Assembly: GCA_946222885.1 (NCBI GenBank)
Contig: CAMIAK010000006.1
Coordinates: 1 to 64,000 of the forward strand
Direction: 5' to 3'
DNA: 64,000 nucleotides
Origin: an uncultured Nesterenkonia sp.
Lineage (GTDB): Bacteria; Actinomycetota; Actinomycetes; Actinomycetales; Micrococcaceae
The translations under genes and the position numbers were made by a program. A model generated the notes under the pieces. The model was not told where the DNA came from and searched no databases. It saw nothing but the letters and a program-made list of their open reading frames with translations. Below, one piece after another: positions 16,249 to 24,602 of this stretch. How positions within the stretch are numbered: position 1 is the first letter of the stretch; each line of letters begins with the position of its first letter.

Positions 16249-17211
16249 ATGTTCACAGCAGACGATTGGCCGATCGCCGGCAACATGCTCGCCTTCGGGG
16301 CCGCGACCCCCGACGGCACCCCCACCTGGGAAGCATCCGCCGACTACTGGGCGGACTGCCTGCGGCAGATGCGCGAACTGGGCTTCGACCACATCGACCC
16401 CACGGACGCCTGGCTGCCCCTGCAGCGGCTCTCCGAGGAGCGGCTGGCCGAGTTCAAGAAGGTGCTCAGCGCTGAGGGCCTGGGCATCTCCTCCATCTCC
16501 ATGACGCGGAACTCCGTGGTCGACGCCGAGCATGGGGAGCGGAACCTGGCCGACGCCCACCGCCTGATCGACATCGCCCCCGAGTTCCGCGCGACGATCG
16601 TCAACACCGGCTTCATGCAGGCGCTCACCCCCGCCCAGGCGAAGGCCACCTGGTTCTGGCTCGAAGAGGGCCACCATGATGACCCGGCCCTGCGGTCGCT
16701 GGCCGTGGAGCGCATCCGGGAGCTCGGCGACCACGCCCGGGCCAACGGCATCCAGCTGAGCCTGGAGATGTACGAGGACACCTTCATCGGCACCCCGGAG
16801 AAGGCGGTGCAGTTCCTGGAGGACGTGGACCACGAGGCCGTCGGCCTCAACCCGGATCTGGGCAATCTGGTGCGGCTGCACCGCCCGCTCTCCGAGCTGG
16901 GCGGGGCCCCGGACGAGATGTACGAGAAGGTCCTCCCGCACTCGAACTTCTGGCACATCAAGAACTACACCCGCGATGAGGACCCGGCGACCGGCGGATA
17001 CTCCTCGAACCCGATGCCGCTGAAGTATGGCTTCATCAACTACCGCCGGGTGATCCGCCGGGCCGTCGAGCTCGGCTACACCGGGCCGTTCTGCTGCGAG
17101 CACTACGGCTCCGACTCGATCGGCGTCTGCGCCGAGAACCGCGACTACATCCGGCAGGTCCTGCGCTCGGCGCAGAACAGCCCCCTGCTGGGAAGCCGTT
17201 TCTCCGGCTGA
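16249..17211 (+). CDS. sugar phosphate isomerase/epimerase-like TIM-barrel protein
   Basis: This 320-residue xylose-isomerase-like TIM-barrel protein starts with ATG 16249 (GAAGGA upstream). Metal ligands expected for the AP-endonuclease-2/Hyi/IolE superfamily can be read as 'SLEMYED' (Glu near 177), 'GLNPDLGN' (Asp near 204), 'NFWHIKNY' (His near 238) and 'FCCEHYGSDS' (Glu near 285). The family covers hydroxypyruvate isomerase, 2-oxo-tetronate isomerase, inosose dehydratase and tagatose epimerases. In this operon, with an L-gulonate-dehydrogenase-like enzyme and GntP, it most likely isomerises a keto acid sugar. Confidence 0.75.
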   Translation: MFTADDWPIAGNMLAFGAATPDGTPTWEASADYWADCLRQMRELGFDHIDPTDAWLPLQRLSEERLAEFKKVLSAEGLGISSISMTRNSVVDAEHGERNLADAHRLIDIAPEFRATIVNTGFMQALTPAQAKATWFWLEEGHHDDPALRSLAVERIRELGDHARANGIQLSLEMYEDTFIGTPEKAVQFLEDVDHEAVGLNPDLGNLVRLHRPLSELGGAPDEMYEKVLPHSNFWHIKNYTRDEDPATGGYSSNPMPLKYGFINYRRVIRRAVELGYTGPFCCEHYGSDSIGVCAENRDYIRQVLRSAQNSPLLGSRFSG

Positions 17212-17254
17212 ACCCTGTAACCCCTGTTTCAACGACGAAAGAAGGCCTCGAATC

Positions 17255-18235
17255 ATGTCTCGCACCATCAACACCGTCACGGTGGTCGGCGCCGGGTATA
17301 TGGGCGGCGGAATCGCCCAGTCCCTCGCGCTGGCCGGATTCACCGTGGAGATCGTCGACGTGGACGTCGACGCCTCGCTCAAGGGTCTCGAGCGTCTGCT
17401 CGGCGAAGCCCAGCAGTTCGAGGACCAGGGGCTCTACGCCGCCGGGTCCACCGAGACCATCAAATCCAACCTGACTGCCGGCCGCACCCTGGAAGAGGCT
17501 GTGGCCGACGTCGACTTCATCGAGGAGGCGGTCTTCGAGTCCCCGGAGGTGAAGCGCGAGGTGCTCGGCAAGATCTCCGAGCATGCCCGCCCGGACGCCA
17601 TCATCGGCACCAACACCTCCACCATCCCGGTGCACACCCTGGTCTCTGCTGTGAAGAACCCCGAGCGCTTCCTCACCGTGCACTTCTCCAACCCGGCCCC
17701 CTTCATCCCCGGCGTGGAGCTGGTCTCCGGCGAGGCGACCACCCCCGACGTCGTCGATGCGGTCAAGGACCTGCTGGCCCGCGCGGGCCGCGAGGGCGCC
17801 GAGGTCGCAGACACTCCCGGGATGGTGCTCAACCGTCTGCAGTACGCGCTGCTGAAGGAGGCCAGCTCCGTGGTGGAGGAGGGCGTGGCCACCGCCGAGG
17901 ACGTGGACACCGTCGTGCGGACCACCTTCGGCTTCCGGCTGGGCTTCTTCGGTCCCTTCGCCATCGCCGACCAGGCCGGCCTGGACGTCTACGCCCTGGG
18001 CTTCAAGACCCTGCAGGAGGCCTACGGGGACCGGCTGGCTCCGCCGAAGGTCCTCACCGACAACGTCGAGGCCGGGCGTCACGGAGTGAAGAACGGCAAG
18101 GGTTGGACCGGCGACTTCGACGATGAGACCAAGGCAGAGCTCATCGCCTACCGGAACAAGGCCTATGCGCGCATGGGCGAGCTGCTCAAGGAGCTCGGCC
18201 CGGCACCGCGCGGCACCGCCCAGGAACAGAAGTAG
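17255..18235 (+). CDS. 3-hydroxyacyl-CoA dehydrogenase family protein (L-gulonate 3-dehydrogenase-like)
   Basis: This 326-residue protein has the N-terminal Rossmann motif 'VVGAGYMGGGIAQSLALAG' and the family marks 'EAVFESPEVKREVLG', 'TNTSTIPV' and 'LTVHFSNPAPFIPGVELV' (catalytic His near 148, then Glu and Asn). The single-domain length with a partial C-terminal repeat matches L-gulonate 3-dehydrogenase (lambda-crystallin) and carnitine dehydrogenase rather than fatty-acid FadB proteins. No thiolase, enoyl hydratase or acyl-CoA gene is nearby. Oxidation of an aldonic acid at C3 is therefore my inference. Confidence 0.72.
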   Translation: MSRTINTVTVVGAGYMGGGIAQSLALAGFTVEIVDVDVDASLKGLERLLGEAQQFEDQGLYAAGSTETIKSNLTAGRTLEEAVADVDFIEEAVFESPEVKREVLGKISEHARPDAIIGTNTSTIPVHTLVSAVKNPERFLTVHFSNPAPFIPGVELVSGEATTPDVVDAVKDLLARAGREGAEVADTPGMVLNRLQYALLKEASSVVEEGVATAEDVDTVVRTTFGFRLGFFGPFAIADQAGLDVYALGFKTLQEAYGDRLAPPKVLTDNVEAGRHGVKNGKGWTGDFDDETKAELIAYRNKAYARMGELLKELGPAPRGTAQEQK

Positions 18236-18250
18236 GGGGCCGGACTCACC

Positions 18251-19690
18251 ATGAATGCAACGACGCTTTCTCCCCTGGTCCCCTCCCTCACCTCTGAGGT
18301 CAGCCGGAACTTCGAACTCTCCACCGGGCCGCTGATGGCGGTGGCGGCGAGCTCGATCGTGGTCCTGCTGATCCTGATCATCAAGTTCAAGCTCCACGCG
18401 TTCTTCGCTCTGGTGATCATCTCCGTCCTGACCGCCCTCGCCGCCGGCATCGCGGTGGAGGAGGTGGTCGACGTCGTCGTCGGAGGCTTCGGCAACACCG
18501 TCGGCAATGTGGCGCTGCTCGTCGGCTTCGGCGCGGTGCTCGGGCGCCTCGTTGAGGTCTCCGGCGGCGCGCAGGTGCTGGCGGACAAGATGCTGAACAC
18601 CTTCGGTGAGAAGAAGGCTCCGCTGGCTCTGGGCATCGCCTCGATCTTCTACGCCTTCCCGATCTTCCTGGACGCCGGGTTCATCGTGATGCTGCCGATC
18701 ATCTACACGGTGGCACGGCGGCTGCAGGGCGGCTTCATGATCTACGTGCTGCCCTCCATCGGTGCGTTCCTGATGATGCACGCGCTCACCCCGCCGCACC
18801 CCGGCCCGACGGCGGCAGCCACGGTGATGGGGGCCGACGTCGGCCTCGTCCTGCTGGTCGCCCTACTGGTCGGCATCCCGACCTGGTACCTGTGCGGCTA
18901 CCGCCTCGGTCTGCTGATCGCGAAGCAGTACCCGAACATGCCGGTGCCGAGCCTGCTGGGCGAGCCGGACATCCAGGATGAGAAGGAGCGTCCGGGCCTG
19001 GGCACAGTGCTGTTCTGCCTGCTCTTCCCGCTGCTGCTCATCTTCTTCAACACTCTGTTCTCCACGCTAGAGGCCAACGGAACGGTCGACGCTGACAATG
19101 CGGCGTTCATCCTCTCCCGCCTGATCGGTCCGACGCCGATCGCGCTGCTGCTGGCGACCCTGGTGGCCATGTACCTGCTGTACCTGAAGCCGCGCCGCGG
19201 CACCCGCGGGCTGGGCGATGCGATCAACGATCTGGTCGACAATGCGCTGGCTCCGGTCTGCTCGATCATCCTGATCACCGGCGCCGGCGGCGCCTTCGGC
19301 CGGGTGTTGACCGAGACCGGGATCGGTCAGGAGATCGCCGAGGGCCTGGACGCCATGGGGCTGCCCGTCATCCTGGCCGGCTTCCTCGTGGCCATCGCCA
19401 TCCGTGTGGCGCAGGGCTCCGCGACCGTGGCGGCTACTGTGGCCGGCGGCATCATGGCCCCCGCGGTGGCCGAGCTGGGCCTGGATGGCTTCGCTCTGGC
19501 TGCCATTGTGGTGGCTATCGTGGCCGGCGCGATCACCTTCTCCCACGTGAACGACTCAGGGTTCTGGCTGGTCGGCCGCTTCTGCGGGTTCGACACCGTC
19601 ACCACCTTCAAGACCTGGACTGTGATCGGCACCGCCATCGGGTTCATGTCCTTCTTCCTCTCCTGGGGCGTCTACGCGATCGCCGTGTGA
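18251..19690 (+). CDS. GntP family gluconate/aldonate:H+ symporter
   Basis: This 479-residue membrane protein has 12-14 hydrophobic segments. 'FPIFLDAGFIVMLPIIYTVA' (about 138-157) and 'MHALTPPHPGPTAAATVMGA' (about 177-196) are conserved GntP stretches. Near the C-terminus 'FSHVNDSGFWLVGRF' is another. It lies 15 bp after the dehydrogenase gene and ends at a strong terminator. It should import an aldonic acid that the two upstream enzymes use. Gluconate itself is less likely because no gluconate kinase or 6-phosphogluconate dehydrogenase is present. Confidence 0.85.
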   Translation: MNATTLSPLVPSLTSEVSRNFELSTGPLMAVAASSIVVLLILIIKFKLHAFFALVIISVLTALAAGIAVEEVVDVVVGGFGNTVGNVALLVGFGAVLGRLVEVSGGAQVLADKMLNTFGEKKAPLALGIASIFYAFPIFLDAGFIVMLPIIYTVARRLQGGFMIYVLPSIGAFLMMHALTPPHPGPTAAATVMGADVGLVLLVALLVGIPTWYLCGYRLGLLIAKQYPNMPVPSLLGEPDIQDEKERPGLGTVLFCLLFPLLLIFFNTLFSTLEANGTVDADNAAFILSRLIGPTPIALLLATLVAMYLLYLKPRRGTRGLGDAINDLVDNALAPVCSIILITGAGGAFGRVLTETGIGQEIAEGLDAMGLPVILAGFLVAIAIRVAQGSATVAATVAGGIMAPAVAELGLDGFALAAIVVAIVAGAITFSHVNDSGFWLVGRFCGFDTVTTFKTWTVIGTAIGFMSFFLSWGVYAIAV

Positions 19691-19710
19691 CGGTCCCCTC
19701 CCCTTCTGAT

Positions 19711-19760
19711 GAGACGAGGCTGGGAGGGGCGCCGAAAGGCGCCCCTCCCAGCCTCGTCTC
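19711..19760. terminator. 23-bp perfect stem with GAAA loop, bidirectional terminator
   Basis: Arms 19711-19733 and 19738-19760 are perfectly complementary around a GAAA tetraloop. It sits 20 bp after the gntP stop and 10 bp from the end of the convergent SorC gene, so it can serve both. The stem is GC-rich; only a weak T-tract follows. Confidence 0.85.
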
Positions 19761-19770
19761 TGTTCGGGGA

Positions 19771-20730
19771 TTAATTTCTCTCGTCGGGGAACTCCAGCAG
19801 ACGCCGGGCCAAGTGGACATCGGTGACCAGAGAATCGATGATCTCTGCTCGTACGGCGCCCACGACGGCAGCGGCCTTGCGGGAGCCGCCGGCGATGGCG
19901 ATCACTTCCGGAACCTGGCGCAGCTGATCGGCGCTCATCGCCAGAGAACGGTCATCCAGCGCGGTGATGACATCCCCCTCACGGTCATACAGGGTCGCCA
20001 GAACCTCTCCGACCACCCCCTGCTTCACCAGCGGCTGCGCGATGCCGTACTTTTCCGCGGCGTCGTAGAGCTGTGAGTCGGGCGGATCCCAGCTGCCGAT
20101 GGCCACCAGTCCCTTGGTGACCCTCCTGTAGTGGGCGTAAGCCTGCGAGATGAGCGGATCTTGACGCAGTGAGGAGGCGATCTCAGGGGTTTCCACCAGC
20201 AGGGGGCCGAAGATCGGCCAGTTTCGTCCTCCAGAGGCCTGGGCGAACTGTCGGATCACCTCGATGCCGTGCTCCACCATGGGGGCGGCGACTCCGCCCA
20301 GTCCCACCGATTCGCAGCGCGGCAGCGTGGGCAGCTGAGCGGCCATGGAGTTCAGCGTCCGACCGGCGGCCAGGCCCACCACGTCACCCTCCTCCAAGAT
20401 CTCTGAGAGCAGCTGTGCTGTGGCGGCCCCTAAGGAGTTACGCATGCTCTCGCCCTCGGGCTCCGGCGAGAGGACTGCTAAGGCACGTTTGAGGCCGAAG
20501 CGCTCGCGCAGTGCTACGGAGAGCTCGACATCGATCGCGCCGAAAGGTGAGATTTCCACCTTCACTACGCCCATTACCCGGGCCTTCTCCAGGAGTCTGC
20601 CCACTTTGAAGCGGGAGATCCCAAACTCCTCCGCGATCTGAATGCGCGTCATGCCGTCACGATAGTGCCGCGATGCTACGTGTCCCATGCGCACGAGTTC
20701 GTCAGGCCCCATATTCGCCATGGTACTCAA
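19771..20730 (-). CDS. SorC/DeoR-type sugar-binding transcriptional regulator
   Basis: This 319-residue SorC-family regulator has an N-terminal helix-turn-helix ('YRDGMTRIQIAEEFGISRFKVGRLLEKA', about 23-50). It is followed by a sugar-phosphate-binding domain of the NagB/RpiA fold ('GDVVGLAAGRTLNSMAAQL' about 113-131, and 'VIAIAGGSRKAAAVVGAVRA' near 275). SorC proteins respond to phosphorylated sugars or polyols. It is divergent from the ABC importer operon and almost certainly controls it through the dyad at 20779-20812. Confidence 0.88.
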   Translation of the reverse strand: MSTMANMGPDELVRMGHVASRHYRDGMTRIQIAEEFGISRFKVGRLLEKARVMGVVKVEISPFGAIDVELSVALRERFGLKRALAVLSPEPEGESMRNSLGAATAQLLSEILEEGDVVGLAAGRTLNSMAAQLPTLPRCESVGLGGVAAPMVEHGIEVIRQFAQASGGRNWPIFGPLLVETPEIASSLRQDPLISQAYAHYRRVTKGLVAIGSWDPPDSQLYDAAEKYGIAQPLVKQGVVGEVLATLYDREGDVITALDDRSLAMSADQLRQVPEVIAIAGGSRKAAAVVGAVRAEIIDSLVTDVHLARRLLEFPDERN

Positions 20731-20778
20731 GTCAGCATCTCCCGCCGTCCTGACGAGTCTCCACTCGCTTCCTGTGCC

Positions 20779-20826
20779 TGCTCATAAGAGCAATGTATTG
20801 CGATAGTGAGCATACCTTGCTAGCGT
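20779..20826 (+). promoter_or_regulatory. ABC-operon promoter with 34-bp dyad operator
   Basis: The 34-bp segment 20779-20812 is an imperfect dyad with outer arms TGCTCA/TGAGCA and an inner GCAAT-GT-ATTGC. About 24 of its 34 positions match its reverse complement. It covers a -35 TTGCGA (20798-20803). A -10 TAGCGT (20821-20826) follows after 17 bp. Long dyads of this type suit tetrameric SorC proteins; the divergent SorC gene is the expected binder. Confidence 0.6.
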
Positions 20827-20877
20827 GAGTCCCGTCACTAATAAGCGTGTTTCAAATCACATGGAAGTGGGATTTAG

Positions 20878-22440
20878 ATGCCTGAGCCGCTCACGGACAG
20901 TGCGCAGGACGGAGGGGGCCGGTCCGGGCCGCTGCTGGAGTGCCGCGACATCAGTAAGGCGTTCGGCGGTGTGCCGGTGCTGCGTGATGTCTCATTGGTG
21001 CTGGAACCGGGGACGATCACTGCTTTGGCAGGTGAGAACGGCGCAGGTAAGTCGACGTTGATGAAGATCGCCTCGGGCCAGTACAAGCCCGATGCCGGCT
21101 CAGTTCGGCTCCGTGGAGAAGAGCTGCCAGCGGGCAATGCGCAGGTGGCCAACCGGTTCGGCGTGGCGATCGTGCCGCAGGAGCTGGCGACGATCCCGGA
21201 CCTGAAGGTCTACGAGAATATCTTCGTCGGCCGGGAGATTCGCGGGGTGGCGGGGTTGAACCGCAAGGAGATGATCGCACAGGCACAGAAGAGCCTGGAT
21301 GACTTCGGGGTGAAGGCCTCGGCGACGGCGACGATGGGGACTCTGCCGGTGGGAGTGCGGCAGATCATTGAGATCATCAAGGCCACCAACACCGGGGCTC
21401 GGGTGGTTCTGTTGGATGAGCCCTCCTCGGCGATCGCCGGCAAAGAGGTCCAACGACTGATGAGTGTGATGCGCACTCTGCGCGACCAGGGGGTCGCGCT
21501 GCTATTCACCACCCACAAGATGGAGGAGATCCGGGCCCTGGCTGACCGTGTGGTGGTGCTCCGCGACGGCGGGCTGGTTGCTGATGCCTCGCTGGACTCG
21601 CTGAGCGACGATGACATCGTCACCGCGATGATCGGCCGTGAACTGGAAGACCTGTTCCCGGACCGGGGGAGCCACACCGAGGAGACCATCTTGGAGGTCC
21701 GGGGTGTACAGGTCGGGGGTGCTGACGGCCCGGTGGATCTGGAGGTCAAGGCCGGGGAGATCGTCGGTCTGGCCGGCCTGGTCGGGGCTGGGCGCACTGA
21801 GCTGATCGAAACGCTCGCCGGGGTGCGCAAGCCCGAAGAGGGCGCGGTGATCGTCCGCGGCAGGAGGATCCGGCCGGGGGATCCCGCGGCTGCGATCGTA
21901 GCGAAGATCGCCCTGGTCCCGGAGGACCGCAAGCAGTCTGGGGCGGTGTTGAGCATGGATGTCCTGGACAACGGCAGCCTGCCGCATCTGGGCAGTTTCA
22001 GCGTCGGCGGCATTCTGCTGCAGTCCAAGCGCCGGACCGCGGTGCAGCGGGCCACCGAGTCGGTGCGGCTGCGCAGTCGCGGGCTAGGCCAGGAGCTGAA
22101 CACCCTCTCCGGGGGGAACCAGCAGAAGGTGGTGCTGGCCCGCTGGCTGACTGAACCGGTCGATGTGCTGCTGCTGGACGAGCCCACCCGAGGGGTGGAT
22201 GTGGGGGCCCGCAGCGAGATCTACCGCATCATTACGGAGTTGGCCGGCCGCGGAATGGCGGTACTGATGGCCTCTTCGGATATGCCGGAGATTCTCAGCC
22301 TCTCCCACCGGGCCTTTGTGATGAGGGGCGGCCGGCTGGTTCAGGAACTGGGCCGTGAGGACCTGGAGGCCGAGAACGTGCAGGAAACCATCTTCCGCCA
22401 CGCCAGTGGCATGAGACTCGCAACCGAGGGAGCAGAATGA
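20878..22440 (+). CDS. sugar ABC transporter ATPase (RbsA/XylG/MglA type)
   Basis: This 520-residue double ATPase of the CUT2 class has an N-terminal domain with an intact Walker A ('GENGAGKSTLMK', about 52-63) and Walker B ('VVLLDEPSSAI'). The C-terminal domain carries the degenerate Walker A 'GLVGAGRTELIETLAG' and the signature 'LSGGNQQKVVLARWL' with 'LLDEPTRGVDVGA'. This asymmetry is usual for RbsA and MglA. It energises import of a pentose, hexose or polyol. It overlaps the permease gene by 4 bp. Confidence 0.92.
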   Translation: MPEPLTDSAQDGGGRSGPLLECRDISKAFGGVPVLRDVSLVLEPGTITALAGENGAGKSTLMKIASGQYKPDAGSVRLRGEELPAGNAQVANRFGVAIVPQELATIPDLKVYENIFVGREIRGVAGLNRKEMIAQAQKSLDDFGVKASATATMGTLPVGVRQIIEIIKATNTGARVVLLDEPSSAIAGKEVQRLMSVMRTLRDQGVALLFTTHKMEEIRALADRVVVLRDGGLVADASLDSLSDDDIVTAMIGRELEDLFPDRGSHTEETILEVRGVQVGGADGPVDLEVKAGEIVGLAGLVGAGRTELIETLAGVRKPEEGAVIVRGRRIRPGDPAAAIVAKIALVPEDRKQSGAVLSMDVLDNGSLPHLGSFSVGGILLQSKRRTAVQRATESVRLRSRGLGQELNTLSGGNQQKVVLARWLTEPVDVLLLDEPTRGVDVGARSEIYRIITELAGRGMAVLMASSDMPEILSLSHRAFVMRGGRLVQELGREDLEAENVQETIFRHASGMRLATEGAE

Positions 22441-23420
22441 GTACCACACCTGCAGCACAGGCTGTGCCGCGGTTCAGCGGCCGCTGGTTCCAGGAGATCG
22501 CCATCCGTTACTCGATGGTACTGGTGATGCTGGCGATCATCGGATTCTTTATCACCCAGAGCGACCGGTTCGCCACCACCAGTAACGTGACCAACATCAT
22601 GGTCGCCGCGGCTCCGTTCGCGCTGATCGCCATTGGGCAGACACTGGTGATCCTCACCGGCGGCATCGATCTCTCAGTGGGGAGTGTGATCGCGGTCAGT
22701 GCAATGGCTGGAGCCTATGTGGCCAAGGCCAATCCGGATCAGGTCTGGTTGGCGCTTCTGGTGGCCATCGGAGTGGGAGCTCTGGCAGGTGCCATCAATG
22801 GGTTTGTGGTCTCGGTGATCAACGTCCCGCCATTCATCGCGACTCTGGGTATGCTCACCCTGGCATCCGGAATGGCCTATGTCATCGGCGGCGGAGCCCC
22901 GATCAACGGAGTTCCGGCGGACTACGGCAGCTTCGCCAATACCCAGATCTTCGGACTGACCATCCCAGTGCTGCTGATGATCATCGGCATCCTCGGATTC
23001 GGGCTGATGATGCGCCGGACCTCCTACGGGCTTCGGATCTACGCGGTGGGTGGTAACCGGCAGGCCGCCGAGATCGCCGGGGTGAAGACCAAACGGGTCA
23101 TCTTCAGCGTCTATGTCATCAGCGGCATCCTCGCCGGGATCTCAGGGCTGATGCTCTCCTCTCGAGTGATCTCCGGGTCCCCCAGTTTGGGCCAGACCTA
23201 CGAGCTCGACGCCATCGCCGCGGTGGTCATCGGTGGAGCCAGCCTGATGGGAGGCCGAGGCAGCATCTGGGGCACCGCCCTGGGCCTGTTGCTGATCCAG
23301 ACCCTGAACAACGGCTTGGACATCATGACCGTGCCGAGCTACTGGCAGGACGTCATCAAGGGCGTGCTGATCGTCGCGGCGGTTGCTGTCGATGTCTGGG
23401 CCACCAAACGACGACGATGA
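22437..23420 (+). CDS. sugar ABC transporter permease (RbsC type)
   Basis: This 327-residue membrane protein of the BPD_transp_2 family has eight to ten hydrophobic segments. 'LTGGIDLSVGSVIAVSAMAG' (about 72-91) and 'PPFIATLGMLTLASGMAYV' (about 129-147) are the standard RbsC/XylH signatures, and the EAA-like loop has 'YAVGGNRQAAEIAGVKTKR'. It would form a homodimeric channel with the preceding ATPase. Confidence 0.92.
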   Translation: MSTTPAAQAVPRFSGRWFQEIAIRYSMVLVMLAIIGFFITQSDRFATTSNVTNIMVAAAPFALIAIGQTLVILTGGIDLSVGSVIAVSAMAGAYVAKANPDQVWLALLVAIGVGALAGAINGFVVSVINVPPFIATLGMLTLASGMAYVIGGGAPINGVPADYGSFANTQIFGLTIPVLLMIIGILGFGLMMRRTSYGLRIYAVGGNRQAAEIAGVKTKRVIFSVYVISGILAGISGLMLSSRVISGSPSLGQTYELDAIAAVVIGGASLMGGRGSIWGTALGLLLIQTLNNGLDIMTVPSYWQDVIKGVLIVAAVAVDVWATKRRR

Positions 23421-23465
23421 CCACCCCTTCTTTTCGATTCACCCCCTACCCATAGGAGCATCAGA

Positions 23466-24602
23466 ATGAACACCCCCCAGAAATTTGCCCGACGCACGGT
23501 GCTGGGTGCCGCTGCCACTGCGGCTGCCTTGACCCTTGCCGCCTGTGGCGGCGACGGCGGAGGCGGCGAGGATGGCGAAGAACCCCTCACCATCGGCGTG
23601 ACCGTCTACGCTATGGAGTCCTTCATCACCGAGGGGCAGGAGGGCATCGACCAGTACGCCGAGGACAACAACATCGAGATTCTGTGGAATGCGGCTGACA
23701 ACGACGTCAGCACCCAGGCCGACCACATCGACCAGTACGTCAATGCTGGAGTAGACGCCATCGTAATCGTGCCGGTGCAGGCCGAGACCCTTGAAGCTCA
23801 GGTCAATGCGGCTAACGCCGCGGACATCCCGATCCTCGACGTCAACGCTGCACTCAACAACCCCAACCTGGACGCTAGCGTACAGCCCGATGACGTCGCA
23901 GCCGGCGAGCTCGAGGCCGAGATGATGATGGAGGAGATCGGTGGTGAGGGCAACGTTGTGGTCCTGGAAGGACCGCTCGGCCAGTCCGGCGAGATCAATC
24001 GCGGCGAGGGCATCGACAACGTACTGGCGGAGTATTCCGATGTGGAGGTGCTCGCCCGTGATACCGCCAACTGGAACCGGGAAGAGGCTGTCAACCTGAT
24101 GTCCAACTGGATCTCGGCCTTCGGCGACGACATCGACGGCGTCATTTCCCAGAACGACGATATGGGACTCGGCGCGCGTCAGGCCCTCCGTGAGGCAGGC
24201 ATGGACGACGTCCCCGTGGTCGGCATCGACGCGGTGGCCGACGGCATCGAAGCCGTCAAGAACGGTGATTTCATCGGTACGGCCCTGCAGAACGGCACTG
24301 TTCAGCTGGCTACCGGCGTGGCCGTGGCTGAGCGTCTGGCCCGGGGTGAGGATGTGCAGGAGGAGTACACCTACATCATGCCCGCAGTCACCCAGGAGAA
24401 TGCTGAGGAGGTCGAGCGTCACGTCGTCACCGAGCGTGACGATTTCCTCAACGGCCTCAGCGAGCTCATCGAACAGAACCTCGAAACCGGAGACATCGCC
24501 TACGAGGGTCTCAGCACCCAGGAGGGTCCTGAGGGTGAGACAGGCGAGGGTGAGGACGTGGCCGAAGATGAAGCCGCCAATGATGGGGAGGAGCAGGAGT
24601 AA
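23466..24602 (+). CDS. periplasmic-type sugar-binding lipoprotein (RbsB family)
   Basis: This 378-residue solute-binding protein has the lipobox 'LTLAAC' (Cys about 27), a glycine-rich linker and a type-I periplasmic-binding fold ('QADHIDQYVNAGVDAIVIVPV' near 85, 'SQNDDMGLGARQALREAG' near 223). It is longer than E. coli RbsB because of an acidic C-terminal tail of roughly 50 residues ending in Asp/Glu repeats. The tail may be a halotolerance trait. Its stop overlaps the next ATG by one base. Confidence 0.9.
   Translation: MNTPQKFARRTVLGAAATAAALTLAACGGDGGGGEDGEEPLTIGVTVYAMESFITEGQEGIDQYAEDNNIEILWNAADNDVSTQADHIDQYVNAGVDAIVIVPVQAETLEAQVNAANAADIPILDVNAALNNPNLDASVQPDDVAAGELEAEMMMEEIGGEGNVVVLEGPLGQSGEINRGEGIDNVLAEYSDVEVLARDTANWNREEAVNLMSNWISAFGDDIDGVISQNDDMGLGARQALREAGMDDVPVVGIDAVADGIEAVKNGDFIGTALQNGTVQLATGVAVAERLARGEDVQEEYTYIMPAVTQENAEEVERHVVTERDDFLNGLSELIEQNLETGDIAYEGLSTQEGPEGETGEGEDVAEDEAANDGEEQE

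Noticed and set aside
17255..18235. Fatty-acid beta-oxidation 3-hydroxybutyryl-CoA dehydrogenase
   Set aside because: No thiolase, hydratase or acyl-CoA genes are nearby. The neighbours are an acid-sugar permease and an isomerase.
17036..18799. A 587-codon minus-strand frame opposite the dehydrogenase and gntP
   Set aside because: Its composition (His, Gly, Asp, Arg repeats) and full overlap with conserved genes mark it as a codon-bias shadow.
19711..19760. Long perfect inverted repeat considered as a mobile-element end or small RNA
   Set aside because: Its position between two convergent genes, single occurrence and GAAA tetraloop fit a bidirectional terminator better.
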